From Caballeronia sp. SEWSISQ10-4 2 (GTDB taxonomy: Bacteria; Pseudomonadota; Gammaproteobacteria; Burkholderiales; Burkholderiaceae), in assembly GCF_030464885.1 (NCBI RefSeq), contig NZ_JALPRJ010000001.1, positions 62,001-126,000 of the forward strand: a DNA stretch of 64,000 nucleotides, written 5' to 3'. Every line of letters starts with the position of its first letter. Positions within the stretch are counted from its first letter, which is position 1. Shown in pieces: positions 49,618-59,700 of the stretch. A program made the translations under genes and the position numbers. A model generated the notes under the pieces. The model did no database searches and was not told the DNA's origin. It worked only from the letters and a program-made list of their open reading frames with translations.

Positions 49618-50907
49618 TTATTCCCGCGACAAGGCCCGCCGCACCGGCGCCACCCTGCCGCTCAAGCGCTCGCCACGCCCGAGCAGGAACCCCGAAAAAC
49701 ACCAAAACGCCAGCGCGGTGGTCTGCCACATGAAATCGTCGGTGAAATTCTTGGCGATCATCCCGCCCACCAGCGCCATGCCCGCCGCGCTCAGCCAGGG
49801 CACCGCACGCCGCAGCCGCCAGAAACGCCAGATCAACGCGAGCAGCAGCGCCGCCTCCAGCACCACGCCGACAATCCCCGTCTCCAGCCAGGTATTCAAA
49901 AACAGGTTATGCGCATGCGTCAGCGCCTGCGGCTCCTTCTCCAGCAGCGAAGGCGGAATCTCGCCCTGAAACACCCGGCCCGGCAAAGGCTTGCCAAAAC
50001 CAATGCCCGTCCACGTATGCGCTTCACCTTCCTTACCGTAGAACGCCCACAGTTTGGGACGCGTATCGGAAGACATGACATCGCCAATACCAGCCAGCAC
50101 CTCCGGCACATAGACCTGGTCTGCGCCCAACTTCAGTTCCCGCGCAGCGGGTTTCGGCATGGCGTGGCCGTAACGCAGCCGGGTGCTCAGTTCGAGTGTG
50201 CCGACGGCAGCCACGCAAATCACAGCAACACACACACCCGCAAACAGCAAATGCTTGCGGTACAGCGGATAACACGCGATCACGAGCGTGACGGCAGCGG
50301 CCGGCCAGAAGAACCGATTGAGCGTCGCCAGGCCGATCACCAGGGCAAGCGCCAGCCCGCTCACGCCGATCGGCCACCAGCGGCGGTTCAGCATCAAGCC
50401 GGTAAAGAGCGTCATCGAAAAGATGACAAGCGTGCTCGTATGGCCAACGCGGTTGTAGTAGTGGAGCAGGACATCGGCGGGATCCGTGGGCGGCTGCAAA
50501 CGGCCCCAGTAATACAGGCTGCCGGCGGCGAGCAGCACGCAGGCCACCCAGTTGATCAACACGATCCGCTCGGGCTTCGTGGTGCGCGTGCCCATCAGCC
50601 AGAACGCGAAGAACGACACCAGCGGATACAGCACTTCGTCGAGCCAGGCGTGCATGCTGTCACGCGGATACGGCGACCACGCGACCGACGCAAGCGCCCA
50701 GGCACTCCACGCAGCAATAGGCCACAGCAGCGGCCAGCTCAGCGGCGACGGCCGTTCAGAAGAACACGACGCGGCGATCGTACCGATACCCACCAACCCC
50801 AGCGCCAGGTTTTCTAGCGCAGTCATGTGCGCGAACATCGCGACAAACATAATCACGGGACACGCCACCCACAGGACGCGCTCCACCTGCATACACGTCT
50901 TCGTCAT
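49618..50907 (-). CDS. O-antigen ligase family membrane protein (WaaL-like)
   Basis: The 429-residue protein has about 11 hydrophobic segments and a large periplasmic loop (about residues 240-340) before the Wzy_C-type region LTHAHNLFLNTWLETGIVGV, typical of O-antigen ligases/polymerases. It would attach O-polymer to the lipid A-core on the periplasmic side. The start at 50907 has GGGAG 5 bases upstream and overlaps the preceding GT9 gene stop as ATGA, so the two are probably translationally coupled. Ligase and polymerase cannot be told apart from sequence alone; the core-locus position favours a ligase. Confidence 0.85.
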   Translation of the reverse strand: MTKTCMQVERVLWVACPVIMFVAMFAHMTALENLALGLVGIGTIAASCSSERPSPLSWPLLWPIAAWSAWALASVAWSPYPRDSMHAWLDEVLYPLVSFFAFWLMGTRTTKPERIVLINWVACVLLAAGSLYYWGRLQPPTDPADVLLHYYNRVGHTSTLVIFSMTLFTGLMLNRRWWPIGVSGLALALVIGLATLNRFFWPAAAVTLVIACYPLYRKHLLFAGVCVAVICVAAVGTLELSTRLRYGHAMPKPAARELKLGADQVYVPEVLAGIGDVMSSDTRPKLWAFYGKEGEAHTWTGIGFGKPLPGRVFQGEIPPSLLEKEPQALTHAHNLFLNTWLETGIVGVVLEAALLLALIWRFWRLRRAVPWLSAAGMALVGGMIAKNFTDDFMWQTTALAFWCFSGFLLGRGERLSGRVAPVRRALSRE

Positions 50908-52040
50908 TGCACTCCCGGAAGGACCGCCTGCAAGCTGTTGCAAACGGCCTCAAGCGAAATAAATCCCATGCAGTCCGCATGGTCACCGCGCCACGCGACA
51001 CACGTCGACGCATTGCGGTCACAGCGGCGAGCCCAAGCCACGTGCCGCCTGAATATATTCGGTTCGTCGCGGCACGGCATGTCCGGGATAGTAACCGGCA
51101 TGAACGGTGCGTCGCGCCAGTAATTTCCCGCGCCATGAATCAAGGCATTACCAGGGCCGAACAGCGTGACGGTAGGCACGCCGGTCAGACGCCCGAGATG
51201 CGCCACGCCCGTGTCCGGACAGACGATAGCCCGCGCGCCGGCGAACAGGTGCCACAGCTGTCTCAGGTCGATCCGGCCTGCGAAATTCGGGTAACGGGCC
51301 TCGGGATCGATTGCGTCGATGAGCGCCGTTTCGTTCGGTCCGCCACTCCAGACGGGCGTATAGCCACGCGCCTCGACAAACGCCGCCAGTGCCTGCCAGC
51401 GGTCATCGGGCCAACGCTTGACTGCCGTGCTCGCACCCGGATGTAAGACGACGTAAGGACCCTTCAACAGAAGGGCGTCGCTTTCTGACAACGCGGCGGG
51501 CTCAGGCGCCGGCCAATCGCTCAGCCGATACGGCCGCGGCGGCGGTCCAGGCACCAGTTCGGTGGCGAGATCCGCCCACGCGGCGGGCGCGTCGGGATAC
51601 GGTACGGCTTCATTGAGCGGCAGGTTTTTCCAGGCGGGGACATCGGCCGCGTGTCCGACGATCCAGCGGCATCCCGCCGCCAACGCCAGCCACGCATGCC
51701 GATTATCTCCGGCCACGATGCCAAGATCGTACGGCCCCGAACGCAGCACGGCATTGACCGAGAGGAAATCGCGCGGGTCGAAGGGAATGACGTCGAGTCC
51801 AAACGGCCGGCCCGCATAGAGCGGCACGATCGGCTTGGGGCAGGTCAGCACGATCTGCGCGTCAGGATATTGCGTGCGAAGTTTCGCGACGAGCGGCGTG
51901 AGCAGCAGCGTGTCGCCGAGCAGCAGATGGTGCGCAATCAGGATGCGCTTCAAGACCTGCGGCTTGCGGCGCAGCGGCTTCAACGCCAGCCGGGGCAACG
52001 CGCGGGCGAAGATGCGCACGCGTCCGGGAAGTCGGCTCAT
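50904..52040 (-). CDS. Glycosyltransferase family 9 (heptosyltransferase-like)
   Basis: The 378-residue protein has the GT9 pattern: RILIAHHLLLGDTLLLTPLV, PYVVLHPGASTAVKRWPDDR, CPDTGVAHLGRLTGVPTVTL and FGPGNALIHGAG, with a C-terminal MPCRDEPNIFRRHVAWARRC. The family includes WaaC, WaaF and WaaQ, which add heptoses to the lipopolysaccharide inner core, but other ADP-sugar transfers exist. It is directly upstream of, and coupled to, the O-antigen-ligase-like gene. Confidence 0.88.
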   Translation of the reverse strand: MSRLPGRVRIFARALPRLALKPLRRKPQVLKRILIAHHLLLGDTLLLTPLVAKLRTQYPDAQIVLTCPKPIVPLYAGRPFGLDVIPFDPRDFLSVNAVLRSGPYDLGIVAGDNRHAWLALAAGCRWIVGHAADVPAWKNLPLNEAVPYPDAPAAWADLATELVPGPPPRPYRLSDWPAPEPAALSESDALLLKGPYVVLHPGASTAVKRWPDDRWQALAAFVEARGYTPVWSGGPNETALIDAIDPEARYPNFAGRIDLRQLWHLFAGARAIVCPDTGVAHLGRLTGVPTVTLFGPGNALIHGAGNYWRDAPFMPVTIPDMPCRDEPNIFRRHVAWARRCDRNASTCVAWRGDHADCMGFISLEAVCNSLQAVLPGVQ

Positions 52041-52099
52041 CGGGTGGCGTTCCTACGTGAAATTCAAATTATGCCGGTTGGTGGTGGCGAGTCAGGATT

Positions 52100-53329
52100 T
52101 CATAAGCGCCATACTACGAGACCTGCCGCACTGATCGCATCAAGCGACAGGCTCGACTTGACATCGGCGAACACCGCGCCCGGCTTCGCCAACGCCAGCA
52201 AGGCGTCCGGTTTCACCAAAAAATCGCGATGCGGCACCGCCAGCACGATCAGGTCGGCGGGTTGCAGCGCGTCAAAACCCGTCAGCGTCACGCCGTACTC
52301 ATCGAAGGCTTCCACGGGGTCCGCGAGCGGATCGTGAAGCTGGACCTCAAGGCCGTAGTCTTGCAGGTGATGCACGATATCGATGACTTTCGAATTGCGC
52401 AAATCCGGACAATTTTCCTTGAACGTCAATCCGAGCACGATCGCCTTTGCACGCAACGGTGCGCAACCAGTCCGGATCAGCGTCTTCACGGCGCGATCGG
52501 CCACGAAATGGCCCACGCCGTCGTTCACGCGCCGCCCGGCGAGGATCACCTGCGGCGTGTAGCCGGACACCTGCGCCTTGTGCGTCAGATAATACGGGTC
52601 CACGCCGATACAATGCCCGCCCACCAGTCCCGGCGTGAAATCGAGGAAGTTCCACTTGGTGCCCGCGGCGTCCAGGACTTCGCGGGTATCGATATCGCGC
52701 TGCATATTCTCGATCACCTTCGCGGCCTCGGCCACCTTGATCGAGCCGGCGCGATACACGCCGGCCGTTACCACCGAGCTATAAACATCGGCCACCAGAT
52801 CGAGCGTCGCGGCATCCGACCCGGACACGAGCTTCACGATATTGCGAAACGTGTGCTGCTTGTCGCCGGGATTGATACGCTCGGGGCTGTAGCCGACGGT
52901 GAAGTCGGTGCCGAGCTTCAGGCCCGATTCGCGCTCAAGGATCGGCACGCAGATTTCTTCGGTGACGCCGGGATAGACCGTCGATTCGTACACCACCACG
53001 TCGCCGCGTTTCAGCGCCCGGCCGACTGTCTCCGACGCCCGTTTCACCGACATCAGGTCCGGCTGGGCACCCGCGCTGATCGGCGTCGGCACCGCGACTA
53101 TATGAAAATTCGCCTGCCGCAGCACATCGATGCAATCGGTCAGTTCCAGGTGAGCGGCGGCCAGTTCCTCGCGGCTGGTTTCGCCGTTGCGATCGAGGCC
53201 CGCGCGCAGATCGGCGAGCCGGGCCGGGCTTGTATCGAAACCAATGGTGCGGCGTTGCAGACCGAATGCTATGGCGACGGGCAAACCCACATAGCCTAGG
53301 CCGATGATGGAGACATGGCGATCATGCAT
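52100..53329 (-). CDS. Nucleotide-sugar dehydrogenase (TviB/WbpO type) with internal deletion
   Basis: This 409-residue protein resembles UDP-N-acetyl-hexosamine 6-dehydrogenases of Vi-antigen type: Rossmann start VSIIGLGYVGLPVAIAFGLQ, VPTPI, ESTVYPGVTEEICVPILERE, GYSPERINPGD, KVAEAAKVIEN (catalytic Lys and Asn), GGHCIGVDPYYLTHKA (catalytic Cys) and LTFKENCPDLRNSKVIDI. Between QRDI and DTREVL the usual segment of about 17 residues (the NIAxxNELAxIFxRxG helix) is missing, with the frame kept (52685-52696). This helix builds the dimer core, so the product is probably unstable or inactive. Upstream on the same strand is a frameshifted GT4 gene. Confidence 0.85.
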   Translation of the reverse strand: MHDRHVSIIGLGYVGLPVAIAFGLQRRTIGFDTSPARLADLRAGLDRNGETSREELAAAHLELTDCIDVLRQANFHIVAVPTPISAGAQPDLMSVKRASETVGRALKRGDVVVYESTVYPGVTEEICVPILERESGLKLGTDFTVGYSPERINPGDKQHTFRNIVKLVSGSDAATLDLVADVYSSVVTAGVYRAGSIKVAEAAKVIENMQRDIDTREVLDAAGTKWNFLDFTPGLVGGHCIGVDPYYLTHKAQVSGYTPQVILAGRRVNDGVGHFVADRAVKTLIRTGCAPLRAKAIVLGLTFKENCPDLRNSKVIDIVHHLQDYGLEVQLHDPLADPVEAFDEYGVTLTGFDALQPADLIVLAVPHRDFLVKPDALLALAKPGAVFADVKSSLSLDAISAAGLVVWRL

Positions 53330-53470
53330 GGTGATAAGTGTTCGGAATGGTCATGACGGGCAGACCCAAGGTGTCATCCGGCTTGTCACCAAGGGATCGG
53401 GACACCACCGGCCGGCCGTCATTTGATTTTCGGGTAAAGGTGGCTGAACAGCGGACTGCCTTTCAGCCAC

Positions 53471-54576
53471 TTAGGCAACGCCCCGCTCGCTCAGGCTGTT
53501 CTGGTAGAACGCAGCCATCTCGCTCGCCATGGTGTCGACGGAAAAACGCGTCTGCGTGATTCGCACGCCGGCCGCGCCCATACGGCGGCGCTCGCCGGGG
53601 GCATCGACTAGGCGCAGCAGCGCAGCCGCCAGCGCACGGTCGTCGTGTGCGGGTACGAGCAGGCCGTTGATGCCGTCGTCGATCACTTCAGGCACGCCAT
53701 CCACCGCCGTACCGATCACCGGCAGACCGGACGCCATTGCCTCGATGAACGACGTACCCAGCGCTTCCTGGTGGGTCGGCAGGACGAACAGGTCGAAGCC
53801 CGCCAGCACGTTCGGAATGTCACGGCGCAGACCCAGCAAATGGATGTGATAGGAGAGGCCTTGCGCCTGCACGTCCGCGCGGAGTTCATCGAAGAGCGGG
53901 CCGTCACCGGCGAATACGAAATGCAGGTTCGGGCGCTGTTCGACCAACGGCTTCGCGATGCGGATCAGATCGGGATGACCTTTCTTGTCGCGCATGATCG
54001 CAACCGTGGCGGCAATCACGGCGTTCTCGCCGAGACCCAGTTCCGCGCGCAACGTGGAACTCGCCCGGCTCACCGGTTGCTGTTTCACGATGCCCGTATA
54101 GATTGTCACGATGTCCTTCTCCGGCACGCCGGCGGACACCAGGTAACGCATCACCGACTGGCTCACTGCCACCACCTTGTGCGGCAGCCACGTGTAGGTT
54201 GCCCGCGACGTGATGGCGAGCGCCAGATGCCGGGTGCGCACGATCAGCGGCGTGCCCGCGAGCCGCGCCGCGGCGCCGCGGCGCCGCCAAGCAGGCTGTC
54301 GCGGCCGCTGTGCGTGTTGAGCACATCGAAACGTCCTTGCTTCAGAACCCGCCGCATCTGCGCGACAGCGCTTATGTCGGCGCCTGAACGCATAGGCGTG
54401 GTATGGACCGTAAAACCTTCGGCTCCAAGACGCTCGCCGAGACGCGCGCCCGGCACGCAGATGAGTTCGAGCGTATGGCCGCGTTCGCGCAGCGCGAGCA
54501 TTTCCTTGAACGTCCGATGTTCCTGACCACCCCACCCGTTGGACGACTCGCTGTGCAGAATTCTCAGCGGTTTCAT
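53471..54576 (-). pseudogene. Glycosyltransferase family 4 gene, frameshifted by an 8-bp duplication
   Basis: Two frames together make one GT4 protein. The N-terminal part (ATG 54576, MKPLRILHSESSNGWGGQEH to DSLLGGAAA) is in one frame; the C-terminal part (RLAGTPLIVRTRHLALAITS, AVSQSVMRYLVSAGVPEKDI, LPTHQEALGTSFIEAMASGL with the EX7E motif) is in another. At the junction the minus strand has CCGCGGCG twice in tandem (54266-54281). Removing one copy restores GGAAARLAGT and a single frame of about 365 codons. As written, translation from the ATG stops after about 110 codons, so the enzyme is not made unless slippage occurs. Confidence 0.85.
54266..54281. repeat. 8-bp tandem duplication at the GT4 frameshift
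   Basis: Plus strand CGCCGCGG twice in a row, followed by a partial third copy (CGCCGC). The extra 8 bases shift the reading frame of the glycosyltransferase gene by two. Confidence 0.85.
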
Positions 54577-54926
54577 TACTATGGCGAACTCCGAGTGAAT
54601 CTTGATAGTGTCAAGCTGGATAGAGCTGAATGTCTGGATTTTCGGCTGCGGACTCTGCATTTCGCTGGCCACACCACGGGTCCCGCTTTTTTTGAGGCGG
54701 TGCCCCTGCCGGCGGGGGCGTGCGAACATCGGTCTGGTATAACGTTGGCCGAACGGCAAACATTGACGCGGGACGAGTATGGCGTGGATTCAACCGGCCT
54801 CGCGAGCACCGCGTGTCTGCAAATGGACAAGACAGAACAGCGAGACAGTGACTATAAACGCCGCATTCACCGCTGAAACTTTTAGTATCAAATACTAGCA
54901 ATTCGCATACCCACCGCCTAAGCCAC
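54577..54926. other. Divergent gap between the broken GT4 gene and waaE-like gene
   Basis: About 350 bp. It holds the palindromic operator-like sequence near the waaE-like gene (listed separately) and presumably divergent promoters. No other gene is seen. Confidence 0.4.
54883..54897. promoter_or_regulatory. Perfect AT-rich palindrome upstream of the waaE-like gene
   Basis: TAGTATCAAATACTA is a 6-bp inverted repeat around a 3-base centre, ending 29 bp before the ATG at 54927, in otherwise GC-rich DNA. It looks like a regulator-binding site, but no regulator gene is adjacent. Confidence 0.4.
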
Positions 54927-55694
54927 ATGACTCGTCCAACGCTCGGTATTGCCCTCATCACCTTCAATGCAGCCGCACGCCTCTCGCAGTGTCTCGAAGC
55001 TGTTTCTTTCGCCGATGAAATCGTCGTGGTTGACGGCGGCAGCACCGATGCAACGGTCGGCATAGCGGAGGCGCATCGCGCGCGCGTGATCGATGCACCC
55101 GGCTGGCCGGGCTTCGGGCCGCAGAAAAATCGCGCGCTCGATGCGCTCAGGACCGACTGGGTGTTGTCCATCGACGCCGACGAAGTCGTCTCGCCGGAAC
55201 TGGGCGCCGCGATCCGCGCGGCGCTGTCGAAGCCGCAAGCCGATGTCTACGCGGTCGACCGGCTATCGAATTTTTGCGGGCATTGGGTGCGGCACAGCGG
55301 CTGGTATCCGGACTGGATTCCACGTCTGTTCAAACGCGGCACAGCGCGTTTCTCCGACGACCTCGTGCACGAGCGGCTCGTGCTGGCGAACCCGGACGCA
55401 CCGAAGATCGCGCGCCTGCAGGGCAAGCTGATGCACTACTCCTACGAGGACTTCGAGACCGTCTTGCGCAAGCTCGATACCTACTCCACGGCCGGTGCGC
55501 GCCAACGCCACGCGGCGGGAAAACGCGGCAGTTTCGGCACCGCGGTGCTGCGCGGGGCCTGGGCATTCGTTCGGACCTACTTTCTACGACGCGGTTTTCT
55601 CGACGGCCGCGCGGGCTTCATGATTGCCGTGTTCAACGCGCAGACCGTGTATTACCGGTTTCTCAAGCTCGCGCAGTTGAACCGGATGCACTAA
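54927..55694 (+). CDS. waaE: Glycosyltransferase family 2, WaaE/KdtX-like
   Basis: The 255-residue GT-A enzyme starts LGIALITFNAAARLSQCLEA. It has VVVDGGSTDATVGIAEAHRA, the DXD-type metal site in WVLSIDADEVVSPEL and the acceptor region DRLSNFCGHWVRHSGWYPDW with PRLFKRG, and ends in a hydrophobic/basic helix. This pattern is that of WaaE, which adds beta-1,4-glucose to heptose I of the lipopolysaccharide inner core. Its position in the core locus agrees. It is on the plus strand, opposite to its neighbours, and its 3' end overlaps the convergent GT4 gene by 32 bp. Confidence 0.88.
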   Translation: MTRPTLGIALITFNAAARLSQCLEAVSFADEIVVVDGGSTDATVGIAEAHRARVIDAPGWPGFGPQKNRALDALRTDWVLSIDADEVVSPELGAAIRAALSKPQADVYAVDRLSNFCGHWVRHSGWYPDWIPRLFKRGTARFSDDLVHERLVLANPDAPKIARLQGKLMHYSYEDFETVLRKLDTYSTAGARQRHAAGKRGSFGTAVLRGAWAFVRTYFLRRGFLDGRAGFMIAVFNAQTVYYRFLKLAQLNRMH

Positions 55695-56754
55695 CCGGGA
55701 TTGCGATTTTCTCGGCGAGCGCCAGCAACGACTCGACATGCGCGGCAATACTGGTGTCGTAGAGAATCGACGCCGCCGTCACCTTCGCGCTTTTTGCATC
55801 CAGCGCGCGTTGCACGGCGCGTCGCAGACCGTCTGCGTCGCCCGGCTCGAACGTGAACTTCGCGTTGTCCGCAATCGCGCTGCAACAGCCAATGCTCGTT
55901 GGAAAAATCACCGGCGTGCCGCACATCACGGATTCGATACCGACCAGCCCGAACGGCTCGTACTTCGAAGCGAGCACGGTGAAATCGGCGGCGCGATACG
56001 CGTCCTCGATATTCTTCGCATAACCGATGTAGCGCACCTGCTCAGATGTCTGCGCAGGCGGTCGCCCCGCGACCGCAACCACCACCGGCAGGCCGCTGTC
56101 GCGCAACGCCGCCTCGATCAGCGGCAGCCCCTTGCGCTCATGACTGCTCGATGGAAACAGCAGCACGATTTCGTGATCGGCGAAACCGAACTGCTTGCGC
56201 AGCTCAGCGCGCTTCTCGCTTGGCACGGGGGCAAACCGCGTGCCGTCGACCGGGGGATAAAGCACGCGGATCTTTGTGTCGGCCACGCCATAGAGCGTGC
56301 GCAATTCGTCACGCATCATCTCCGAGTGCGCGACGATCACACTGGCCTGCTGGTATTGCAAACGCTCCAGCACGACCTGACGGCTGTCCGAGCGCCGCTC
56401 GCGCCGGCCAGTCGCAGCCAGAAAGCCAATATGCGTACCGCCGCAAATCGCGATCTCCGAGGACTCCACGCGATTGCAGCCGATCAGCACATCGACCCGC
56501 GCCTTCTTGCGCGCCCGTTTGAGCGCCCAGTTGAAGTACGTATCGCGCAGCTTGGAAGGCAAGAACGACACGTTGATCCGGTGCGCGTCGACCATCCCGC
56601 TTTCCGGCTGCGACGTATCGATCTTGCGGGCGAAAAACGCGGGTTTGCGGTCGCCCGTGAACCCGGCGGCGTTGAACCCGCGAATCAGATCCAGCGCGTA
56701 ACGCTCGAGTCCGCCACTCAGTTTCAGCGCGTTGGCGGAAATACCGACTTTCAT
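55663..56754 (-). CDS. Glycosyltransferase family 4 protein, core-locus
   Basis: The 363-residue GT-B enzyme starts MKVGISANALKLSGGLERYA and has IVAHSEMMRDELRTLYGVAD, IVLLFPSSSHERKGLPLIEA and the donor motif SKYEPFGLVGIESVMCGTPV (EX7E) followed by PTSIGCCSAI. It resembles WaaG-like core glucosyltransferases in overall plan. The start may instead be the in-frame ATG at 56766, which overlaps the dnaE stop as TGATG. With 56754 the gap to dnaE is 11 bp, so co-transcription with dnaE is likely. Donor and acceptor are unknown. Confidence 0.88.
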   Translation of the reverse strand: MKVGISANALKLSGGLERYALDLIRGFNAAGFTGDRKPAFFARKIDTSQPESGMVDAHRINVSFLPSKLRDTYFNWALKRARKKARVDVLIGCNRVESSEIAICGGTHIGFLAATGRRERRSDSRQVVLERLQYQQASVIVAHSEMMRDELRTLYGVADTKIRVLYPPVDGTRFAPVPSEKRAELRKQFGFADHEIVLLFPSSSHERKGLPLIEAALRDSGLPVVVAVAGRPPAQTSEQVRYIGYAKNIEDAYRAADFTVLASKYEPFGLVGIESVMCGTPVIFPTSIGCCSAIADNAKFTFEPGDADGLRRAVQRALDAKSAKVTAASILYDTSIAAHVESLLALAEKIAIPVSASGSTARA

Positions 56755-56765
56755 CCCGGCGCGCA

Positions 56766-59700
56766 TCAATACACGATTTCGATTGAGCTTCCCGCGAATT
56801 CTCCGCGCAATGCCGTGATGAGGTCGTCGGTTGGCTTCACGCGCCACGCGTCGCCGAGCCGCACTTCGCCCTCCGCATGTTCGCTCCGATACACGATGCT
56901 CACGTTCAGGCCATTCGGGATATGCACCGGCGGCCGCTGGCCACGGCCGCCCTCGCGCTCACCGCCTCGTGAAGCTCCGCGCGACGGCGCCTGCACCGCT
57001 GCTGGCGCTGCCGCTTGCTCAGGCGGCGCACTATGCGCTTCCAGCACCTTCTTCAGCCGCAGCGCGTCGGCGTTGCCGTTCATTTCCACCTTCACCGCCT
57101 GCGCGTAGCGGCTGCGGGCGCGTTCGAGATCCATCGCTGCTTCCACCGTGAAGCGGATACCGCCGGTGAACGCATCGTTACGTGCCTGACCCTGCACGAC
57201 CAGCAACTCGTCTTCCTTGTAGAGCGCCTTGTTGGCTTCGAACTGCTCGTTGAACACGGTGACTTCGCACTGGCCGGTGCCGTCGTCCAGATTCACGATC
57301 AGCATCTTGCCGCGCTGGGTCATCTGCGTGCGCATGGTGGTGATCACGCCCGCGACGAGCTTCTCGCGCCCTTCCTTCAATTCACCGATTTTCTGCCGCA
57401 CGAAGCGGCGCACTTCGGTCTTGTAGGCATCGAAGAGATGGCCTGACAGGTAAAAGCCGAGCGCGCTCTTCTCTTCCTGCAAACGCTTCTTGTCCGACCA
57501 CATGGGTTCATCGACGAGATCGTGGCCCTGCTGCGGCTCGTCGCCCATGTCGAAGAGACCCGACTGCATGGCGTTGGCCGCGGCCTGATCGGCTGCCTCC
57601 ATTGCGAGCGATACCGACGCAATCAATTGCGCGCGGTTGTCATGCAGCGAATCGAACGCGCCGGCACGAATCAGCGCTTCCACCGTGCGCCGGTTCACCA
57701 TGCGCCGATCCACCCGCATGCAGAAATCGAAGAGATCGGTGAACGGCGCTTCATCCCGGGCACGCAAGATTTCTTCGATGGCGCTCTGCCCGCTACCCTT
57801 CACCGCGCCGAGGCCGTATCGAATGGTCTTGGAACGCGTGCCCTCGGCCTCTGCTACCGGCTCGAACCGGTACGCCGACTGGTTGATGTCCGGCGGCAAC
57901 ACGGCCATCTTGTTGGCGAGGCAATCCTCGAACAGGATCTTGACCTTGTCCGTGTCGTCCATGGCGAGCGACATATTCGCCGCCATGAATTCGGCCGGAT
58001 GATGCGCCTTGAGCCACGCCGTGAAATACGCGAGCAACGCATACGCGGCGGCGTGCGACTTGTTGAAACCGTAACCCGCGAACTTCTCCATCAAGTCGAA
58101 GATTTCGTCCGCTTTCTCGGCCGTCAGACCGTTCTTCGCTGCGCCCTGCCGGAACAGTTCGCGATGCTCGGCCATCTCCTCGGCCTTCTTCTTACCCATC
58201 GCGCGACGCAGCAAGTCGGCGCCACCGAGCGAGTATCCGCCGATGATCTGCGCCATCTGCATCACCTGCTCCTGGTAGACCATGATCCCGTAGGTCTCTT
58301 TCAGGACGGATTCCACGCGCGGATCGGGATATTCCACGATCTCGCGGCCGTGCTTACGCGCGCAGAAGCTCGGGATCAGGTCCATTGGACCCGGCCGGTA
58401 CAACGCCACCAGCGCGATGATGTCCTCGAAGCGGTCAGGCTGTGCGTCCTTCAGCATGCCCTGCATGCCGCGGCTTTCCAGCTGAAACACGGCCACCGTG
58501 TTCGCTTTCTTGAGGATCTGGAACGAAGCGGGATCGTCGAGCGGAACCTGCGACAAATTCCAGTCTTTCTTCGATGGATCCAGACGGCGGATATACCGCT
58601 CGGCCCAGTCGAGAATGGTGAGCGTGGTCAGGCCCAAGAAGTCGAACTTGACCAGCCCGACCGCTTCGACGTCGTCCTTGTCGTACTGGCTGACCACACC
58701 GCCGTCTTCGCCCTGCGTATAAAGCGGGCAAAAATCCGTGAGCTTGCCCGGCGCGATCAACACGCCGCCCGCGTGCATGCCGACGTTACGCGTGAGCCCT
58801 TCCACGCGCTGCGCAAGTTCGATCAGCTGATGCACTTCGTCTTCGTTGTCGAAGCGTTCCTGCAGCGTGGGCTCCTCCTTCAACGCGTCCGCGATGGTCA
58901 CGTGCTTGCCCGGCTTGAACGGGATCAGCTTGGCGATGCCATCGGTGAACATGTAGCCCAGATCGAGCACCCGGCCGATATCGCGTACGGCCGCCTTGGC
59001 CGCCATCGTGCCGAAGGTCGCAATTTGGGAAACCGCATCGGCACCGTACTTTTGCTTCACGTACTGGATGACGCGGTCACGTCCTTCCTGACAGAAGTCG
59101 ATGTCGAAGTCAGGCATCGACACACGGTCCGGGTTCAGGAAACGTTCGAACAGCAGGTTGTATTTGAGCGGATCGAGGTCGGTAATGAACAGCGCGTATG
59201 CGACGAGCGAACCGGCGCCCGAGCCACGGCCCGGGCCGACCGGCACGCCATTATTCTTCGCCCACATGATGAAGTCGGCGACGATCAGGAAGTAACCCGG
59301 AAAGCCCATGCCGATGATGGTCTTGCACTCGAATTCCAGGCGCGCGTAATACGTCTCGCGCTGCGCTTCGCGCGCGGTTTCATCCGGATAAAGCTGGGCG
59401 AGCCGTTTCTCGAGACCTTCCTTCGACAAGTGCACGAGGTAGTCGTCGAGCGACATGCCGTCGGGCGTTGGGAACAGCGGCAACTTTGGCTTGCCGAGTT
59501 CGAGCTTCAGATTGCAGCGCTTCGCGATTTCGACGGTGTTGGCCAATGCCGAAGGAATATCCGCGAACAGCGCGCACATCTCCTCTTGCGTGCGGAAATA
59601 TTGCTCGGTCGTGAACCGCTTCTGACGCCGCGGATTCGCGAGCATATCGCCCTCGGAAATACACACGCGAGCTTCATGCGCGGTGAAATCGTCCGGCGTC

